DNA from: Enterobacter sp. 10-1
GTDB taxonomy: Bacteria; Pseudomonadota; Gammaproteobacteria; Enterobacterales; Enterobacteriaceae
Direction: 5' to 3'
DNA length: 64,000 nucleotides
Assembly: GCA_002270295.1 (NCBI GenBank)
Contig: NISF01000010.1
Coordinates: 40,067-104,066 of the forward strand
In this document: in pieces, positions 28,316 to 37,966 of the stretch
How the letters are laid out: every line of letters starts with the position of its first letter
How positions within the stretch are numbered: position 1 is the stretch's first letter
The notes under the pieces: generated by a model
Database searches by the model: none
What the model saw: the letters and a program-made list of their open reading frames with translations, nothing else
What the model was told of the DNA's origin: nothing
Program-made: the position numbers and the translations under genes

Positions 28316-30739
28316 ATGCTAAAGAAAACAAATATCATTGCCGGATTATTGATTTCACCCTTAACGCTTTATGCCGCAACGTCGAACCCTGTTGATGATA
28401 TTCGCTTTGAGGGCCTGCAGCGCGTTACCGTGGGAGCGGCACTGTTGAGCATGCCCGTTCATCCGGGAGAAGAGGTCTCCAATGACGATATCAGCGACGC
28501 GATACGCGGCCTGTATGCCAGCGGCAACTTTGAGAATGTGCAGATCCTGCGCGATGGCCGTGCGCTGGTGGTACAGGTTAAAGAGCGCCCGACCATTGCC
28601 AGCATAAGCTTTGCCGGCAATAAGTCGGTTAAAGACGAGATGCTGAAAGATAATCTAACCGCCAGCGGGGTTGAGGCGGGTAGCGCGCTGGATCGTAACG
28701 CTCTCAGCGAAATAGAAAAGGGATTACAGGATTTTTATTACAGCGTCGGAAAATATAGCGCCAGGGTCCATGCGGTGGTGACGCCGCTGCCGCGCAACCG
28801 CGTAGATTTAAAATTCGTCTTTCAGGAAGGGATGTCGGCAACTATTGCCCAGATTAATATTATTGGCAATAAAGTATTTAGTGAAGAAACGTTGCTCGAC
28901 CAGCTTCAGCTGCGCGATCATGTTCCGTGGTGGAATGTCGTCGGTGATAAAAAATATCAAAAACAAAAAATGGCGGCCGACCTTGAAACGCTGCGCAGCT
29001 ATTATCTCGATCGCGGCTATGCGCGTTTTGCCATTAATTCCAGCCAGGTCAGTATTACCCCGGATAAAAAATCGCTATATCTTACGGTCAACCTTGCGGA
29101 GGGGGAACGCTATAAGGTAAACCGCACCATCGTGACGGGGGATATGGCCACGCATGGCCAGGAAATTGATGCGCTGGCCCAGCCGCTGTCCGGCCAGTGG
29201 TATAGCGGAGCAGAGATTACCGCAGTAGAAAACGCGATTAAAAAGCGCTTCGGTAAATATGGCTATGCCTGGCCGCAGGTGGCGACGCATGCCGAAATTG
29301 ACGATCGGCAGAAAAGCGTGACGTTGCGTATTAACGTTGAGGCCGGCCGCCGCTACTCCGTACGGCAGATTCGTTTTATCGGCAACGATACCTCGCGCGA
29401 TGCCGTTTTACGCCGTGAAATGCGCCAAATGGAGGGCGCGTGGCTCAATGATGAAAAGGTACAGCAGGGAAAAGAGCGCCTTGACCGCACGGGCTATTTC
29501 GAGACCGTTGAGAAAGAGATAACCCCGGTTGCCGGCAGCCAGGATCGGGTTGATGTCGTCTATAGGGTTAAAGAGCGTAATACCGGCTCATTTAACGTCG
29601 GTCTGGGGTTTGGTACCGATAGCGGCGTCAGCTACCAGCTGGGAGTGACCCAGGATAACTGGCTGGGTACCGGCAACAGCGTCAGCTTTAACGGGACCCG
29701 CAATAGCTATCAGTCCTATGTTGAGCTCGGTGCGACGGACCCCTATTTTACCGTCGACGGCGTTAGCCTGGGCGGCAAAATTTTCTATAACAGCTACGAC
29801 GCCTCCGATGCCGACTCCGGCAGCTATAACCAGCAGAGCTACGGCATTGGGAGCAATCTCGGCTTCCCGATTAGCGAAAATAACTCGCTGAATCTGGGCG
29901 TCGATTATGTCCACAACCACCTGACCAATATGGAACCGGAGCTCACGACCTGGAATTACCTTAACTCGCGGGGAATTTATCCGCAGGTGGTGACCAAAGA
30001 TGGCGACAGCGGGGCGGAATATAGCGCCAATGATTTTTTTGTCAGCCTGGGATGGAGCTATAACGATCTCGATCGCGGGTTTTTCCCCCGCTCCGGCAAC
30101 AAAAGCAGCCTGAGTGGCAAAGTGACCGTCCCGGGATCTGATAACAGCTATTACAAGCTGACCCTCGATACCACCCAGTACGTGCCGCTAAATGAAGGCC
30201 AACGCTGGGTGTGGATGGAGCATCTGAAAGCGGGCTATGCCGGCGGCCTGCAGGGTAACGCCGTGCCCTTTTACGATAATTTCTACGCCGGCGGATCGTC
30301 ATCGGTACGCGGCTTCTCCTCAAATACCATCGGCCCGAAAGCGGCCTACTATCGCTGTAATGGTTCTGAAAGCAGCTATAGCGGCTGCCCGCTGGATACC
30401 TCTTCCGACGCGGTAGGGGGGAATGCGATGGCGGTGCTGAACAGCGAGTTTATTATTCCTACGCCGTTTATTAGCGACAAATACGCCGACAGTTTGCGGA
30501 CCTCGCTCTTTGTCGATGCGGGAACGGTATGGAGCACCTCGTGGCAGAATAGCGCCCAAACGCTGGCTGCGGGGATCCCGGACTATAGCGACCCGCTGCA
30601 TATCCGAATGTCGGCGGGGATTGCGGTACAGTGGATGTCGCCGCTAGGCCCGCTGGTCTTCTCATGGGCTGAGCCGTTTAAAAAGTACGATGGCGATAAG
30701 ACCGAGCAGTTCCAGTTTAATATCGGCAAAACCTGGTAA
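28316..30739 (+). CDS. bamK: BamA paralogue of the outer-membrane assembly machinery (BamK)
   Basis: The 807-residue protein is a full Omp85 protein clearly related to BamA. A signal peptide ([20 protein letters not shown]) is followed by five POTRA domains (about 23-421, with [22 protein letters not shown] and [19 protein letters not shown]) and a 16-strand barrel. The barrel has the lid motif V664-R-G-F667 in [14 protein letters not shown] and the C-terminal end FQFNIGKTW. The barrel loops, especially after [11 protein letters not shown] and between the two Cys near [13 protein letters not shown], differ most from BamA. Klebsiella carries such a second copy, named BamK. It is not next to skp/lpxD as bamA is. 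No good ribosome site precedes the ATG. Confidence 0.92.
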   Translation: MLKKTNIIAGLLISPLTLYAATSNPVDDIRFEGLQRVTVGAALLSMPVHPGEEVSNDDISDAIRGLYASGNFENVQILRDGRALVVQVKERPTIASISFAGNKSVKDEMLKDNLTASGVEAGSALDRNALSEIEKGLQDFYYSVGKYSARVHAVVTPLPRNRVDLKFVFQEGMSATIAQINIIGNKVFSEETLLDQLQLRDHVPWWNVVGDKKYQKQKMAADLETLRSYYLDRGYARFAINSSQVSITPDKKSLYLTVNLAEGERYKVNRTIVTGDMATHGQEIDALAQPLSGQWYSGAEITAVENAIKKRFGKYGYAWPQVATHAEIDDRQKSVTLRINVEAGRRYSVRQIRFIGNDTSRDAVLRREMRQMEGAWLNDEKVQQGKERLDRTGYFETVEKEITPVAGSQDRVDVVYRVKERNTGSFNVGLGFGTDSGVSYQLGVTQDNWLGTGNSVSFNGTRNSYQSYVELGATDPYFTVDGVSLGGKIFYNSYDASDADSGSYNQQSYGIGSNLGFPISENNSLNLGVDYVHNHLTNMEPELTTWNYLNSRGIYPQVVTKDGDSGAEYSANDFFVSLGWSYNDLDRGFFPRSGNKSSLSGKVTVPGSDNSYYKLTLDTTQYVPLNEGQRWVWMEHLKAGYAGGLQGNAVPFYDNFYAGGSSSVRGFSSNTIGPKAAYYRCNGSESSYSGCPLDTSSDAVGGNAMAVLNSEFIIPTPFISDKYADSLRTSLFVDAGTVWSTSWQNSAQTLAAGIPDYSDPLHIRMSAGIAVQWMSPLGPLVFSWAEPFKKYDGDKTEQFQFNIGKTW

Positions 30740-31182
30740 GCGGAGGCAAAGAGCAGCCCTGCGACCACCACGCCGCTGCGTGAATGATGACGGTCGGAGT
30801 GTTATCACTCACCCAGCGGGGGGCGGGGCGGATCGACTCACATTCCCCCGGCGGTTATTTTCCCGCCAGCGGGAAAGTGAGAGCTCTGACCCGAAAATAG
30901 TCTGTTTTCCCGTTATCTCGTTGCTTAATCTGAATTCCGCCTCAATATTTTTTTGTAAAGTTATGCAGGGTTATTTTATGATTTTCTGGCTTTATCTATA
31001 AATATGTATTTGTAGGGTCTTTATCTACGTATTAAATATTAGGGTGGTTACTTGTAAATGGCTGGATCGGTTTTTACGGGGGGCCGTTGCATATCACATT
31101 ATTGCGGTGAGGACTTGCGATTAATTATAATATTTGCTATCTCTGGACACATGGTTGCAGGCCAAGGATACAAGGACGAAAT
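30740..31182. other. Non-coding region after bamK
   Basis: The first part is GC-rich and includes a hairpin TTTCCCG-CCAG-CGGGAAA (30859-30876) that may end bamK, though without a T-run. From about 30930 the DNA becomes strongly AT-rich, marking the start of the regulatory island that leads to ecp. No gene was recognised. Confidence 0.45.
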
Positions 31183-31533
31183 ATGAAATGGACGGTTCTT
31201 AATACAATCATATGCCCGCATTCTGGGGTGGCGTTCTCCAGTATATGCGGATTACGGTTTTTAAAATTTATCATCTGGTATGAAGCGGATATTCTTTTGA
31301 TTCCCGGCGAGTCAATGAAGCTGTATTCATCTAAGGTTCTGATAAACAATAAATACCACTTCTTTAAAGTTTATAACATTGCGACCTACAGCGATACGCA
31401 GTGGGAGGCGCTGAGAGAGCGGCCATCCTGCCCCTATGACTTCGGTGCAACGACCGCAGAGGGTTGCTGCTACCAGCCGCACTGTGTCATTAAACGATGT
31501 CCTGTCAGCTATCAACGCCAGGCTATATGCTAA
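31183..31533 (+). CDS. Hypothetical Cys-rich small protein
   Basis: A 116-codon frame with a good ribosome site (AAGGACGAAAT before ATG). The protein is not recognised. It has an N-terminal mixed hydrophobic part (about 1-40), a central charged part with LINNKYHFFKVYNIATYSD, and nine cysteines, mostly near the C-terminus. The overlapping frame from 31436 reads SLNDVLSAINARLYAKLAAI, which looks more protein-like than the native end, so the gene may be frameshifted near 31490. It converges on the FidL-like gene. Confidence 0.4.
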   Translation: MKWTVLNTIICPHSGVAFSSICGLRFLKFIIWYEADILLIPGESMKLYSSKVLINNKYHFFKVYNIATYSDTQWEALRERPSCPYDFGATTAEGCCYQPHCVIKRCPVSYQRQAIC

Positions 31534-31544
31534 ACTGGCGGCTA

Positions 31545-32012
31545 TTAAGCGCGGGTATTTTCACAGACGAAATAGGGCGTATTTGTCGACATCAATACCC
31601 ACGCATCAGACTTTACCTTTATTATTTTAATAATGAAGTTATCTTCCTTGCTAATTTCTGTAAAGAATGGCGGGAAAATATCATCGAACTTTTCAGAGAA
31701 TGCCGGTGAGCTGGTTCTCATGTTTGAGTTATTGTTTTTGAAAATATAGATGTTGCTCTTGTTTTTAGTGTAAGAGAAGTATTTGCGAATGATGATATTA
31801 TCCCGTGCATTTCCGGAATTGCCGCTAAAGGTAATTAGACCATTACCATTTTTAGTGAAAAACGTAACTGAAAAGGAGAACACTTCATCATCATTGATAA
31901 TCGAAAAGGCAGAGTTACAGTCAATGCTATCATCATCTTCGCGGAAGTTAATGTAATATATGGTACCACCGATCATCATAACAATGATTATGAGAGTTAT
32001 TACTTTCTTCAT
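31545..32012 (-). CDS. FidL-like small membrane protein
   Basis: A 155-residue protein with one N-terminal membrane helix (MKKVITLIIIVMMIGGTIYY) and a periplasmic domain rich in Phe, Asn and Ser. It starts 21 bp after the membrane-bound winged-helix regulator in the same direction. That arrangement and size match the MarT-FidL pair of Salmonella and YqeI-YqeJ of E. coli, a ToxR-ToxS-like pairing in which the small protein helps the regulator. The assignment rests on architecture and context more than on sequence motifs. Confidence 0.7.
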   Translation of the reverse strand: MKKVITLIIIVMMIGGTIYYINFREDDDSIDCNSAFSIINDDEVFSFSVTFFTKNGNGLITFSGNSGNARDNIIIRKYFSYTKNKSNIYIFKNNNSNMRTSSPAFSEKFDDIFPPFFTEISKEDNFIIKIIKVKSDAWVLMSTNTPYFVCENTRA

Positions 32013-32033
32013 TTTATATACCGATGTTGTGTT

Positions 32034-32912
32034 TTATTTTAAGTAGTAAGATGAGGTACAAAATGACTTCTTGCTTGATTTAAGCGGATAGCGACAAACG
32101 ATCAGCGACGTTCTGCTCGACGGATAGTGATTGGTAATATATACCGTTTGCCCATCGGAACAGGTGATGTGCTTCTCCTGAAGAAAATGAATAAAAAACT
32201 CATCAAATCTTAGATCATCATTGCGAAACACCGTACAGGCACCGGGAGTGGCCAGTTCGGTATAAGAGGCGAAAGGCGCGCGAGTTTCAGTAAAATAATA
32301 AATATATACGAACAGTGCTATCGCCAGCAGGCTTGCGAAACCCGCAATTTTACATGTTCCTTTTTCTTTTCCGGCGAACCTGAGACCAGAGAGTATTCGC
32401 GGGGAGATCTTGTGTTCTTTTTCTGGCGGCAGTGACGATACGTTATCCTGAGGAGGTCCCGGGTCTTGTCGCTGCAGGTCGATGCTTTCTACTGCCGGAG
32501 GTTGGTGGAGGTTATTAACAATTTCCTCAACATTCTGTTCACTATTGCCTTTGGGCCCCGGCTTGTTTTCAATACGCTGAGCCAAAATGGCGGTCTCATC
32601 GGCAATCATAAACCCCCGTTTCGGGATCGTTTGAATTATGGTGCCGTTAACCTGCAGGCGATTTAGTGATTTGCGTAGCAGAGAGATGTTTTGGTGTAGG
32701 GTATTCGGCGTAACGTTCATCCCTCTTTCTCCCCAGGCGTTATGCAACAGCTCCGCCTGGGTGACTATTCTGCCCTGGTTTTTAATTAATAAAACAAAGC
32801 AAAGGCTTGCTGGAATTGCCAGAGTGATACGCTCATTGTTTTCTATAGAATGCAGAGTATGCGCCGTAGGGTTGAACCTGATCGTGTTCTCGATAACGTA
32901 AATAGTATCCAT
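32034..32912 (-). CDS. Membrane-bound winged-helix regulator (CadC/MarT type)
   Basis: A 292-residue one-component regulator. An OmpR-type winged helix occupies about 5-105 (GRIVTQAELLHNAWGERGMNVTPNTL, ISLLRKSLN, IQTIPKRGFMI). A Pro-rich cytoplasmic linker (about 112-170) leads to a membrane helix (about 188-207) and a roughly 85-residue periplasmic domain with Cys226, Cys251, Cys273 and Cys285. Such proteins sense signals in the periplasm while bound to DNA. It is followed by the FidL-like gene and diverges from a LuxR-type gene heading the ecp operon, so ecp control is a fair guess. Confidence 0.85.
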   Translation of the reverse strand: MDTIYVIENTIRFNPTAHTLHSIENNERITLAIPASLCFVLLIKNQGRIVTQAELLHNAWGERGMNVTPNTLHQNISLLRKSLNRLQVNGTIIQTIPKRGFMIADETAILAQRIENKPGPKGNSEQNVEEIVNNLHQPPAVESIDLQRQDPGPPQDNVSSLPPEKEHKISPRILSGLRFAGKEKGTCKIAGFASLLAIALFVYIYYFTETRAPFASYTELATPGACTVFRNDDLRFDEFFIHFLQEKHITCSDGQTVYITNHYPSSRTSLIVCRYPLKSSKKSFCTSSYYLK

Positions 32913-33382
32913 ATATCGTTTCTTATCGTGAGAATAGTTACCGCTGCTGATATTTATCTAAGATTTGATATTGCGATACTAGCATTAAAGCTTACCCGCA
33001 GCATTCATTCATAACTAAGAATTATCTTAATCCACCAGGATGTTTGTTATAAAAGGCCTCATATTTGTTAACTTAAGGATATTTATCATTTTATTTTCAA
33101 TGAGTTACGTTTTTACATAAAATCAACAAATGTGATTTCTTTACACTTCATAACTTTATGAGTAATAAAATATGAGCGCTACGACTATTATTGCTACACA
33201 AAGTTTTTCGGCGGTGACGTAACAATATTAATAAAAGGATGTGGTCGTCCTGCGATAACAATGTTAATAAATAGCAAGATCGTGCCAGGTTGTTGTTACG
33301 AGTCCGATATAATCAATAAAGAAGGCGTCGTGGAGGTGTTTTTTTCGGACTGGTTGGCCCAATGGAACAGAGGCTGGTTATT
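32913..33382. other. AT-rich divergent regulatory region
   Basis: About 470 bp between two divergent regulator genes, very AT-rich and without a credible gene on either strand. It must contain both promoters. The composition is typical of H-NS-bound DNA, but no discrete operator was identified. Confidence 0.5.
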
Positions 33383-33958
33383 ATGGCTGTACTGATTGTA
33401 ACTGATAATTATTTCTTTATGCAGGGCTTGAGCCATTTGGCCGATGACTTCTGTTATATCGGTTGTGCCGGTAGTTTTGATAGTGCGAATGCCCGTGAGC
33501 AGTGTATGGCGCTGAGTGCTGAAGACTATGTGATTATCCATTTTTCACACTTAGACCATATATTATGTTTCTACAGGTACTATCTTTCTAATAGCCTGGC
33601 GAAAGTTGTTGTGGCACCGGATGCAAAGTTTGTTAGCGACGTTTCGGACATTAATGATATTTATTTTCTCTCGGCCAATGCCAGCGTCAAGGCGGTAGAG
33701 AACATGTTAAAACTTAAAAAGTATAAAATAAGAAAGAGAAGCCTGACCGCACGGGAAGAAAAAATAATGTCATTAATGATTATCGGTAATTTGATTAATG
33801 ATATTTCGGAGATGCTCGGTTTAAGCATCAAGACGATTAGCTTACATAAAAGTAATACCAGCAATAAAGTCGGTTTAATTAACACCAACAACATAACGAT
33901 GCTGGCCCTGATGCGATTTATTCTGCCGGCATCGAAGAGTGGGGTGCGATTTATTTAA
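33383..33958 (+). CDS. LuxR/GerE-type regulator at the ecpR position
   Basis: A 191-residue protein (198 if the ATG at 33362 is used; the ATG at 33383 has an AGAGG site and starts at MAVLIVTDNYFF). The N-terminal half resembles a degenerate receiver-like domain. The C-terminal helix-turn-helix reads LTAREEKIMSLMIIGNLINDISEMLGLSIKTISLHKSNTSNKVGL. It sits just before ecpA in the same direction, where E. coli has ecpR, and shares that size and layout. The sequence, however, differs strongly from remembered E. coli EcpR, so it may be a replacement or a very divergent orthologue. Confidence 0.82.
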   Translation: MAVLIVTDNYFFMQGLSHLADDFCYIGCAGSFDSANAREQCMALSAEDYVIIHFSHLDHILCFYRYYLSNSLAKVVVAPDAKFVSDVSDINDIYFLSANASVKAVENMLKLKKYKIRKRSLTAREEKIMSLMIIGNLINDISEMLGLSIKTISLHKSNTSNKVGLINTNNITMLALMRFILPASKSGVRFI

Positions 33959-34033
33959 TCGGCCTGACAAGCACATCCTGTCGATTTATTAAAGTATTTG
34001 TTTTTAAGGACCCGTGGTTCTTAAAGGCGATCA

Positions 34034-34053
34034 TTCCATAAAGAACTATGGAA
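34034..34053. promoter_or_regulatory. Inverted repeat in the ecpA leader
   Basis: TTCCATA-AAGAAC-TATGGAA is a perfect 7-bp inverted repeat 46 bp before the ecpA start. E. coli EcpR is reported to bind TTCCT-type boxes, so this is a candidate site for the local regulator; a leader RNA hairpin is the alternative. Confidence 0.45.
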
Positions 34054-34098
34054 CAGTATGGGCCATAAAAAGCCTCTTATCTTTATCAGGTGACAAAT

Positions 34099-34683
34099 AT
34101 GAAATTGAAAATGTTGGCAGCAGCTCTGATTACTACTTTCTGTGTTGGCGCTGTTCAGGCCGCTGATGTTACGGCTCAGGCAGTAGCGACCTGGTCTGCA
34201 ACCGCTAAAAAAGATACCACCAGCAAGCTGGTTGTCACTCCGCTGGGCAGCCTGGCTTTCCAGTATGCTGAAGGGATCAAAGGCTTTAACTCGCAGAAAG
34301 GCCTGTTTGATGTTGCGATTGAAGGCGATGCTACCGCAACGGACTTTAAACTGACTTCCCGTCTGATCACCAATACCCTGACTCAGCTGGACACCTCTGG
34401 CTCTACGCTGAGCGTCGGCGTTGATTATAACGGCGCGTCCGTAGAGAAATCTGCTGACACCATCATGATCGACACCGCAAACGGCGTACTGGGCGGCAAC
34501 CTCAGCGCGCTCTCTAATGGCTACGACCAGACTGGCCGTACGACCGCTCAGGATGGTTTCAACTTCTCTATCGTTAGCGGCACCCTCGACGGCACTACGG
34601 ATGTAACGGATTACAGCACGCTGCCGGAAGGGATCTGGAGCGGCGACGTCAGCGTACAGTTCGACGCGACCTGGACCAGCTGA
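34099..34683 (+). CDS. ecpA: Common pilus major pilin EcpA
   Basis: EcpA is the main subunit of the E. coli common pilus, which promotes adhesion and biofilms. The 194-residue precursor has signal peptide [21 protein letters not shown]. Its mature part is almost identical to remembered E. coli EcpA ([37 protein letters not shown], end [10 protein letters not shown]). The ATG at 34099 is preferred over a GTG nine bases upstream. It is the first structural gene, 61 bp before ecpB. Confidence 0.96.
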   Translation: MKLKMLAAALITTFCVGAVQAADVTAQAVATWSATAKKDTTSKLVVTPLGSLAFQYAEGIKGFNSQKGLFDVAIEGDATATDFKLTSRLITNTLTQLDTSGSTLSVGVDYNGASVEKSADTIMIDTANGVLGGNLSALSNGYDQTGRTTAQDGFNFSIVSGTLDGTTDVTDYSTLPEGIWSGDVSVQFDATWTS

Positions 34684-34744
34684 TTTCCCTGTAGCACAAA
34701 GCGGGGGGGAGTTCCCCCTGCTTTCTTTCACGGATTGAATTCCC

Positions 34745-35413
34745 ATGAAAAACCGTATTCTGGCTATTGGCCTCTGTTTCTGCGCAATTATGCCGGCCCA
34801 GGCGCTGGACGTTGGCGATATCTCCTCTTTTATGAACAGCGACAGCAGCGTGCTCAGCAAAGAGATAAAAAATACCACCGAGAGTGGACGTCTGATCAAT
34901 ATCCATATGGAGCGCCTCTCCTCACCGCTTGATGGCGGCAGCGTCATTCCGATGGAAAGCCAGGATGAAGTTTTGCTTACGCCAGCCAGCCTGCTGCTGC
35001 CGGCGAAGAGCAGCGATGTTATTCGCTTTTTCTACAAAGGCCCGACGGATGACAAAGAGCGCTATTACCGCATCGTCTGGTTCGATCAGGCGCTAAGCGA
35101 CGCGCAGCGCAATGGCGCAGCCCGCAGCGCGGTAGCGACGGCATCGGCCCGTATTGGCACCATTTTGGTCGTTGCTCCCCGCAAGGCGAATTACCGCTAT
35201 CAGTACGCCAACGGAACGCTGGTGAATAGCGGAAACGCGACGCTGCGTATTCTCGCCTACGGCCCATGCCTGAAGGCGGCGGACGGCAAAGATTGCAAAG
35301 AAAATTATTACCTCATGCCCGGTAAAGAGCGCCGATTCACGCGCGTCAATCTTGCCGATAAAAAAGGACGGGTCGCTCTCTGGCAAGGCGAGCAGTTTGT
35401 TCCCGTAAAATAA
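34745..35413 (+). CDS. ecpB: Common pilus chaperone EcpB
   Basis: EcpB is a periplasmic immunoglobulin-fold chaperone of the alternate/alpha fimbrial class, delivering EcpA and EcpD to the usher. The 222-residue protein has a signal peptide ([20 protein letters not shown]) and chaperone-type strands such as [24 protein letters not shown]. The C-terminal [19 protein letters not shown] segment resembles EcpE. The length equals the E. coli protein. The next gene starts 24 bp later. Confidence 0.95.
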   Translation: MKNRILAIGLCFCAIMPAQALDVGDISSFMNSDSSVLSKEIKNTTESGRLINIHMERLSSPLDGGSVIPMESQDEVLLTPASLLLPAKSSDVIRFFYKGPTDDKERYYRIVWFDQALSDAQRNGAARSAVATASARIGTILVVAPRKANYRYQYANGTLVNSGNATLRILAYGPCLKAADGKDCKENYYLMPGKERRFTRVNLADKKGRVALWQGEQFVPVK

Positions 35414-35437
35414 CAATGATGCTGACGGGATAAGCTT

Positions 35438-37966
35438 ATGCCACGACTACGGATTTCCCCGGAGCTGAAAGCGCTCCTGGCTTACGGTATGGTGATTTTT
35501 TCTGTTCCGCTAAGCGTCAGCGCGGCCCCGGAGCAGATACCGCAAATCGGCGGCGTAATTATTCCCCGGGCGTTTAGCCAGGCGCTACAGGACGGGATGA
35601 GCATCCCGCTCTTTATTCATCTGGAAGGCAGTAAGGGAAACGAGGACGATCAGCGCCTCGGTAGCGCTTTTATCTGGCTGGATAACGGCGTGCTGCGCGT
35701 ACGCCAGATCCGGCTGGAAGAGAGCGATAATAATGCCACCGTTAGCGCCCAAACCCGGCAGATGCTGTCCTCGCTGGCGAACGAGTCGTTCGACAGCGAT
35801 CTGCGCATTAAGGTCACCGCCGACGCGCAGCTGCAGCTCAGCCTGCGCCAGCTTTTGCTCCAGCTGGTGGTAAAAAAAGAGGCCCTGGGCACCGTGCTGC
35901 GATCGCGCAGCGAAGATATCGGTCAGTCCAGCGTTAACGCGCTCAGCAGCACCCTGAACTATAACCTCGGCGTCTATAACAACCAGATGCGCAACGCCGG
36001 CAACAGCACTTCCAGCTATCTGTCGATGAACAGCGTTACCGCCCTGCGCGAGCATCATCTGGTGCTGGACGGCTCGCTGTACGGCGCCGGAACCAGCAAT
36101 CAGGACAGCGAGCTGTATAAGGCGATGTACGAGCGTGATTTCGCCGGTCACCGCTTCGCGGGCGGGATGCTCGATACGTGGAACCTGCAGTCCCTCGGTC
36201 CGATGACCGCCATTTCGGCAGGGAAAATTTACGGCGCCTCCTGGGGCAACCAGGCCAGCTCGACGGTATTTGATAACTCCCAGTCGGCCACGCCGATTAT
36301 CGCGTTCTTACCCTCCGCCGGCGAGGTGCACCTGTCGCGCGATGGCCGCCTGCTGAGCGTGCAGAACTTTACGATGGGCAACCATGAGGTTGATACCCGC
36401 GGCCTGTCGTACGGGATTTACGATGTTGATGTTGAAGTTATCGTCAACGGCCGGGTGGTCAGTAAACGCATCCAGCGGGTAAACAAGCTGTTCAGCCGGG
36501 GACGCGGAGCCGGAGCGCCTTTGGCATGGCAGGTCTGGGGCGGAAGCTTCCATATGGACCGCTGGTCAGAGGGCGGCAGAAAGACGCTGCCTGCCAAAGA
36601 GAGCTGGCTGGCCGGGGCCTCCGCAACCGGCTCGGTGGGCGCCTTCAGCTGGGCCGCAACCGGCTACGGCTACGATAGCAACGCCGTTGGCGAGACCCGG
36701 CTGACGCTGCCGCTGACGCAATCCATCAACGTCAACCTGCAAAATATGCTGGCCAGCGACAGCTCGTGGAGCAGTATCGGCAGCGTCAGCGCCACGCTGC
36801 CCGGCGGCTTTAGCTCAATCTGGGTCAACCAGGAAAAGACGATAATCGGCGACAGGCTGCGGCGCAGCGACGCCGATAACCGGGCGATTGGCGGGACGCT
36901 GAACCTTAACCCGCTGTGGTCAAAGCTGGGCACCTTCAGCATCAGCTATAACGACGATCGCCGCTATAGCAGCCACTACTACACCGCGGACTACTATCAG
37001 ACCCTCTACAGCAACGCCTACGGTTCGCTGGGCCTGCGCGCGGGGGTCCAGCGCTTTAATAATGGCAACAGCGGCGCCAGCACCGGGAAATATATCGCGC
37101 TCGACTTTTCTCTGCCGCTCGGCAACTGGTTTAGCGCCGGGATGACCCACCAGAACGGCTACACCATGGCCAACCTGTCGGCGCGCAAGCAGTTTGAGGA
37201 AGGGAGCGCGATCCGCACCGTCGGCGCCAATATCTCCCGGGCAATCTCCGGCGACACCGGGGATGACAAAACCCTGAGCGGCGGCGCTTATGCCCGGTTC
37301 GATACCCGTTACTCCAGCGGGACGCTGAACGTTAACAGCGGCACCGATGGCTACGTGAACACCAACCTGACCGCCAACGGCAGCGTGGGCTGGCAGGGTA
37401 AAAATATTGCCGCCAGCGGGCGTACCGACGGTAACGCCGGGGTGATTTTTAATACCGGTCTTGAAGATGACGGCAAGCTGAGCGCCAAGGTTAACGGGCG
37501 GGTATTCCAGCTCTCGGGTAAACGTAACTATCTGCCGCTCTCGCCCTACAGCCGCTACGAAGTAGAGCTGCAGAACAGCAAAAACTCGCTCGACAGCTAC
37601 GACATCGTCAGCAGCCGCAAAAGCCGCCTGACCCTCTATCCGGGCAACGTGGCGGTTATCGAACCGGAAGTGAAGCAGATGGTGACCGTATCCGGGCGTA
37701 TTCGCGCCGAAGACGGCACGCTGCTGGCCAATGCGCACATTAATAACCACATCGGGCGTACCCGCACCGATGACAACGGCGAGTTTGTGATGGATGTAGA
37801 TAAAAAATTCCCGACCATCGACTTCAGCTACGGCAACAACCAGCGCTGCGAAGTGGAGCTTGAGATTAACAAAGCGCGCGGGGCGGTATGGGTCGGCGAT
37901 GTGACCTGTAACGGCTTGAAAACCTACGCCAGCAACCTGTCGACGGGAGAGAATTATGAAGGCTAA
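35438..37966 (+). CDS. ecpC: Common pilus outer-membrane usher EcpC
   Basis: EcpC is the outer-membrane pore that assembles and secretes the pilus. The 842-residue protein (E. coli 841) has a signal peptide ending near LSVSA, a plug/barrel region rich in alternating strands (about 200-720), and a C-terminal carboxypeptidase-regulatory-like fold with [17 protein letters not shown] followed by [11 protein letters not shown]. Its last 11 bases overlap the ecpD start, so the two genes are coupled. Confidence 0.95.
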   Translation: MPRLRISPELKALLAYGMVIFSVPLSVSAAPEQIPQIGGVIIPRAFSQALQDGMSIPLFIHLEGSKGNEDDQRLGSAFIWLDNGVLRVRQIRLEESDNNATVSAQTRQMLSSLANESFDSDLRIKVTADAQLQLSLRQLLLQLVVKKEALGTVLRSRSEDIGQSSVNALSSTLNYNLGVYNNQMRNAGNSTSSYLSMNSVTALREHHLVLDGSLYGAGTSNQDSELYKAMYERDFAGHRFAGGMLDTWNLQSLGPMTAISAGKIYGASWGNQASSTVFDNSQSATPIIAFLPSAGEVHLSRDGRLLSVQNFTMGNHEVDTRGLSYGIYDVDVEVIVNGRVVSKRIQRVNKLFSRGRGAGAPLAWQVWGGSFHMDRWSEGGRKTLPAKESWLAGASATGSVGAFSWAATGYGYDSNAVGETRLTLPLTQSINVNLQNMLASDSSWSSIGSVSATLPGGFSSIWVNQEKTIIGDRLRRSDADNRAIGGTLNLNPLWSKLGTFSISYNDDRRYSSHYYTADYYQTLYSNAYGSLGLRAGVQRFNNGNSGASTGKYIALDFSLPLGNWFSAGMTHQNGYTMANLSARKQFEEGSAIRTVGANISRAISGDTGDDKTLSGGAYARFDTRYSSGTLNVNSGTDGYVNTNLTANGSVGWQGKNIAASGRTDGNAGVIFNTGLEDDGKLSAKVNGRVFQLSGKRNYLPLSPYSRYEVELQNSKNSLDSYDIVSSRKSRLTLYPGNVAVIEPEVKQMVTVSGRIRAEDGTLLANAHINNHIGRTRTDDNGEFVMDVDKKFPTIDFSYGNNQRCEVELEINKARGAVWVGDVTCNGLKTYASNLSTGENYEG

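Noticed and set aside
33296..33541. Reverse frame of 81 codons over the LuxR gene start
   Set aside because: It lies antisense to the regulator gene, has no ribosome site, and the forward protein has a clear helix-turn-helix.
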